Assembly: GCA_003249095.1 (NCBI GenBank)
Contig: QBMS01000030.1
Location: 1 to 36,105 of the forward strand
Direction of reading: 5' to 3'
DNA from: Snowella sp.
Lineage (GTDB): Bacteria > Cyanobacteriota > Cyanobacteriia > Cyanobacteriales > Microcystaceae
DNA length: 36,105 nt
A model generated the notes under the pieces. The model saw only the letters and a program-made list of their open reading frames with translations. It did not search any database and was not told the DNA's origin. The translations under genes and the position numbers were made by a program. Shown here one piece after another: positions 34,789 to 36,105 of the stretch. Position 1 is the first letter of the stretch. Each line of letters opens with the position of its first letter.

Positions 34789-35412
34789 TCAAACATTATA
34801 ACGAGTCGTTAAATAAAAGTTTAATTCTTCACTTAATTGATTAAAAGAAAGACAGGATATGCCCTTTGAATCAATCCTAGTTCTATCCATGCGCCACTTT
34901 AAACGATCAATTTCTTGAGGAGCAAGATTCATATCTTTACCAATAATAATTAAGCCTTCAAATGTAGCACTCCTAGTGCCAAACGTATTTTGAAAATCCG
35001 CCGTACTTCGCATATCTTCCAATTTCCAGAGCCAATCGACTAATTGGGAAAAAGCGGCTTCTATTCTAGGTGACCAATCTGGGGTAGATTTATTTCCTTT
35101 TTTGACAAAAATACTTTCTGGTTTACCATCTTCAAATTCAACCAGTAGGTAATGATGGGTTGTTGAATCACCAATCACTAAATCAGCAATAAAATCCCCA
35201 TAAATTTCATATTCGTGAGCAAAAGGATCTGGCTTCTTGATTTTTGGAAAAAACTCACTAATAAAGATTGAAAGATCACGATGCTGTTTAAAAAATGGCA
35301 AAATATGTTTCTTTTCACTTAGCGTCTGATTTTGGGCCAGTAATTGAACAAGCTCATTCCATTCCCTTCGGCAGTTATTTGCATCAAAGGAATGTTTGGT
35401 CAGAATCTTCAT
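34789..35412 (-). CDS. Shedu-like (DUF4263) nuclease-fold protein
   Basis: The 207-residue protein carries a Shedu (SduA/DUF4263)-type domain. The core is YEIYGDFIADLVIGDSTTHH (68-87), then YLLVEFEDGKPESIFVKKG (88-106), with AAFSQLVDWLWKLED (119-133). Asp77, Glu92/Glu94 and Gln122 are candidate PD-(D/E)xK residues; the expected Lys of ExK is absent at 94, so catalysis is uncertain. Shedu systems are single-gene anti-phage nucleases. This one is short and lacks a large N-terminal sensor. Its ATG overlaps the stop of the upstream RelE-like gene (ATGA), so the two are co-translated. Cytosolic. Anti-phage function is inference. Confidence 0.78.
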   Translation of the reverse strand: MKILTKHSFDANNCRREWNELVQLLAQNQTLSEKKHILPFFKQHRDLSIFISEFFPKIKKPDPFAHEYEIYGDFIADLVIGDSTTHHYLLVEFEDGKPESIFVKKGNKSTPDWSPRIEAAFSQLVDWLWKLEDMRSTADFQNTFGTRSATFEGLIIIGKDMNLAPQEIDRLKWRMDRTRIDSKGISCLSFNQLSEELNFYLTTRYNV

Positions 35413-35717
35413 GCTGTTTCCACTTGATTAGCTTCCAGATCTAAGCGACGATATTTATTTTCCAGACCTAAGCGGTGATATTTGTCTTGATCCATAATGT
35501 CTTCGACAACCCATCCAGCGTCATTTTTAGACAAAATAATTCTTAAGTGATCAGCAGGATAGCTATACAAATCGGTGGATTGTAATTTACGAATTTCTCC
35601 CGAATGAGACAATTTGATATTGGGTAGCAAGTGTAGTTTATGAAGAACTCTTTTGCGTTCGGAGGGACTAAGGGAGCGTAAAGTAATTTCGGCTCTTCTT
35701 TGAATTGATAAATTCAT
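35409..35717 (-). CDS. RelE/ParE-like protein, first gene of the Shedu operon
   Basis: The 102-residue protein starts NLSIQRRAEITLRSLSPSER and continues with HSGEIRKLQSTDLYSYPADHLRIILS and VVEDIMDQDKYHRL, the pattern of RelE/ParE-superfamily toxins (two N-terminal helices, then a sheet). No antitoxin gene follows; instead the Shedu-like gene overlaps its stop by four bases. Its C terminus contains a direct repeat of nine residues (KYHRLGLEN / KYRRLDLEA) from a 27-bp duplication, so the last ~15 residues may be an acquired tail. It may act as a toxin, or as a partner in defence. Confidence 0.65.
   Translation of the reverse strand: MNLSIQRRAEITLRSLSPSERKRVLHKLHLLPNIKLSHSGEIRKLQSTDLYSYPADHLRIILSKNDAGWVVEDIMDQDKYHRLGLENKYRRLDLEANQVETA
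35433..35486 (-). repeat. 27-bp imperfect tandem repeat in the RelE-like gene
   Basis: The segments 35433-35459 and 35460-35486 differ at a few positions and encode KYRRLDLEA and KYHRLGLEN in the reading frame. The 27-bp unit preserves the frame, so the protein is lengthened by nine residues rather than broken. Confidence 0.75.
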
Positions 35718-35897
35718 AGCTACTAAGTCTAAATGAGGGGCAATGGTTCAGCCTGATTAAAGGCAGAAAGGATTACTGGGCAAAGGATTAGAGAAACAAA
35801 GAAGCAAATATAAGCTTGGAAGTAATGGTTATAACTTTACAGGGGTGTTAAGGGTAATAATACTATAAATAAATCGGTAAAAAAAGGAGAGAGAGTA

Positions 35898-36105
35898 TGT
35901 CAATCCAAAAGATAAAGCCAATCCAAGAGTTTAATGATTCTATATTTTGCAATGGGAAAGAAAAAGAATTATTTAAACGAGACTGTCCTCATTGTCACAG
36001 CGAGGAAGTGAAAATTCATTCTCATTACAAAACGAAAAATAATGGAGAGAGAAAAATATTTATCTGTCAAAAATGTGAGTCACTATATTCAGAAACGTAT
36101 AATAC
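35898..36105 (+). CDS. IS1-like transposase, start of gene (partial at right edge)
   Basis: A reading frame begins with ATG at 35898 after AAAGGAGAGAGAG and runs off the window. Its first 69 codons include a zinc-ribbon pattern: RDCPHCHSEEVKIHSHYKTK (~30-50) and FICQKCESLYSE, that is two Cys-x2-Cys pairs. This is the N terminus of IS1/IS1595-type transposases common in cyanobacteria. The upstream 180 bases (35718-35897) probably include the left end of the element, but I could not define its terminal repeat. The DDE domain lies outside the window. Confidence 0.7.

Noticed and set aside
1-36105. tRNA, rRNA, tmRNA, CRISPR arrays
   Set aside because: None of the expected signatures (T-loop motifs, regularly spaced repeats) was seen on reading.

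Overview
The window reads as chromosomal DNA from a cyanobacterium, probably a unicellular or colonial Chroococcales-type lineage. The evidence is a moderate GC content, many HIP1 palindromes (GCGATCGC), and typically cyanobacterial genes: ferredoxin-sulfite reductase, GuaB3, a DUF2839 small membrane protein, a CyRepA1-type replication protein, a PEP-CTERM protein and an AAA-like/HTH protein. Housekeeping genes (queF, map, rpmB, sir, guaB3) indicate the chromosome rather than a plasmid. No tRNA, rRNA or CRISPR array was seen.

Layout. 1-1170: a degenerate, chimeric insertion sequence. An IS701/IS4-like N-terminal piece is joined to an IS3-type orfB that carries two in-frame stops; a short reading-frame remnant follows. 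1213-4242 (-): a full-length CyRepA1-like plasmid replication protein, unexpected beside housekeeping genes. 4608-7222 (+): queF translationally coupled to a flippase-like membrane protein, then an AI-2E family transporter. 7261-10193 (-): a secreted Ig-like protein, guaB3 with a clear terminator, and an EVE-domain protein. 10872-13436 (+): two exported proteins, a beta-helix protein and a PEP-CTERM protein. 13794-18135 (+): an MBL-fold protein, a proteobacterial-type (class I) phosphoribulokinase and sulfite reductase. 18231-19499 (+): an unrecognised membrane protein.

19579-25583 is the least conventional block. A P-loop AAA-like/HTH protein on the minus strand is divergent from a 632-residue protein whose middle resembles the pore-forming helical bundle of Cry-type toxins. 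An acidic unknown protein, a 54-codon mini-ORF inside an inverted repeat and an SPFH/prohibitin-like membrane protein follow. This is the best candidate for an undescribed system, but the functional link between these genes is inference.

25940-32586: a saccharopine-dehydrogenase-like oxidoreductase, a NarL-type response regulator whose phospho-acceptor Asp is Asn, an orphan BrnA/CopG-like antitoxin with a remnant of its toxin, map plus a VOC protein, small conserved proteins, a universal stress protein operon, a DUF2839 protein and rpmB. 32676-34683 (-): two periplasmic amino-acid-type binding proteins without permease genes. 34789-35717 (-): a two-gene defence-like operon, a RelE-like protein followed by a Shedu (DUF4263) nuclease-like protein. 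The window ends inside an IS1-like transposase gene that starts at 35898.
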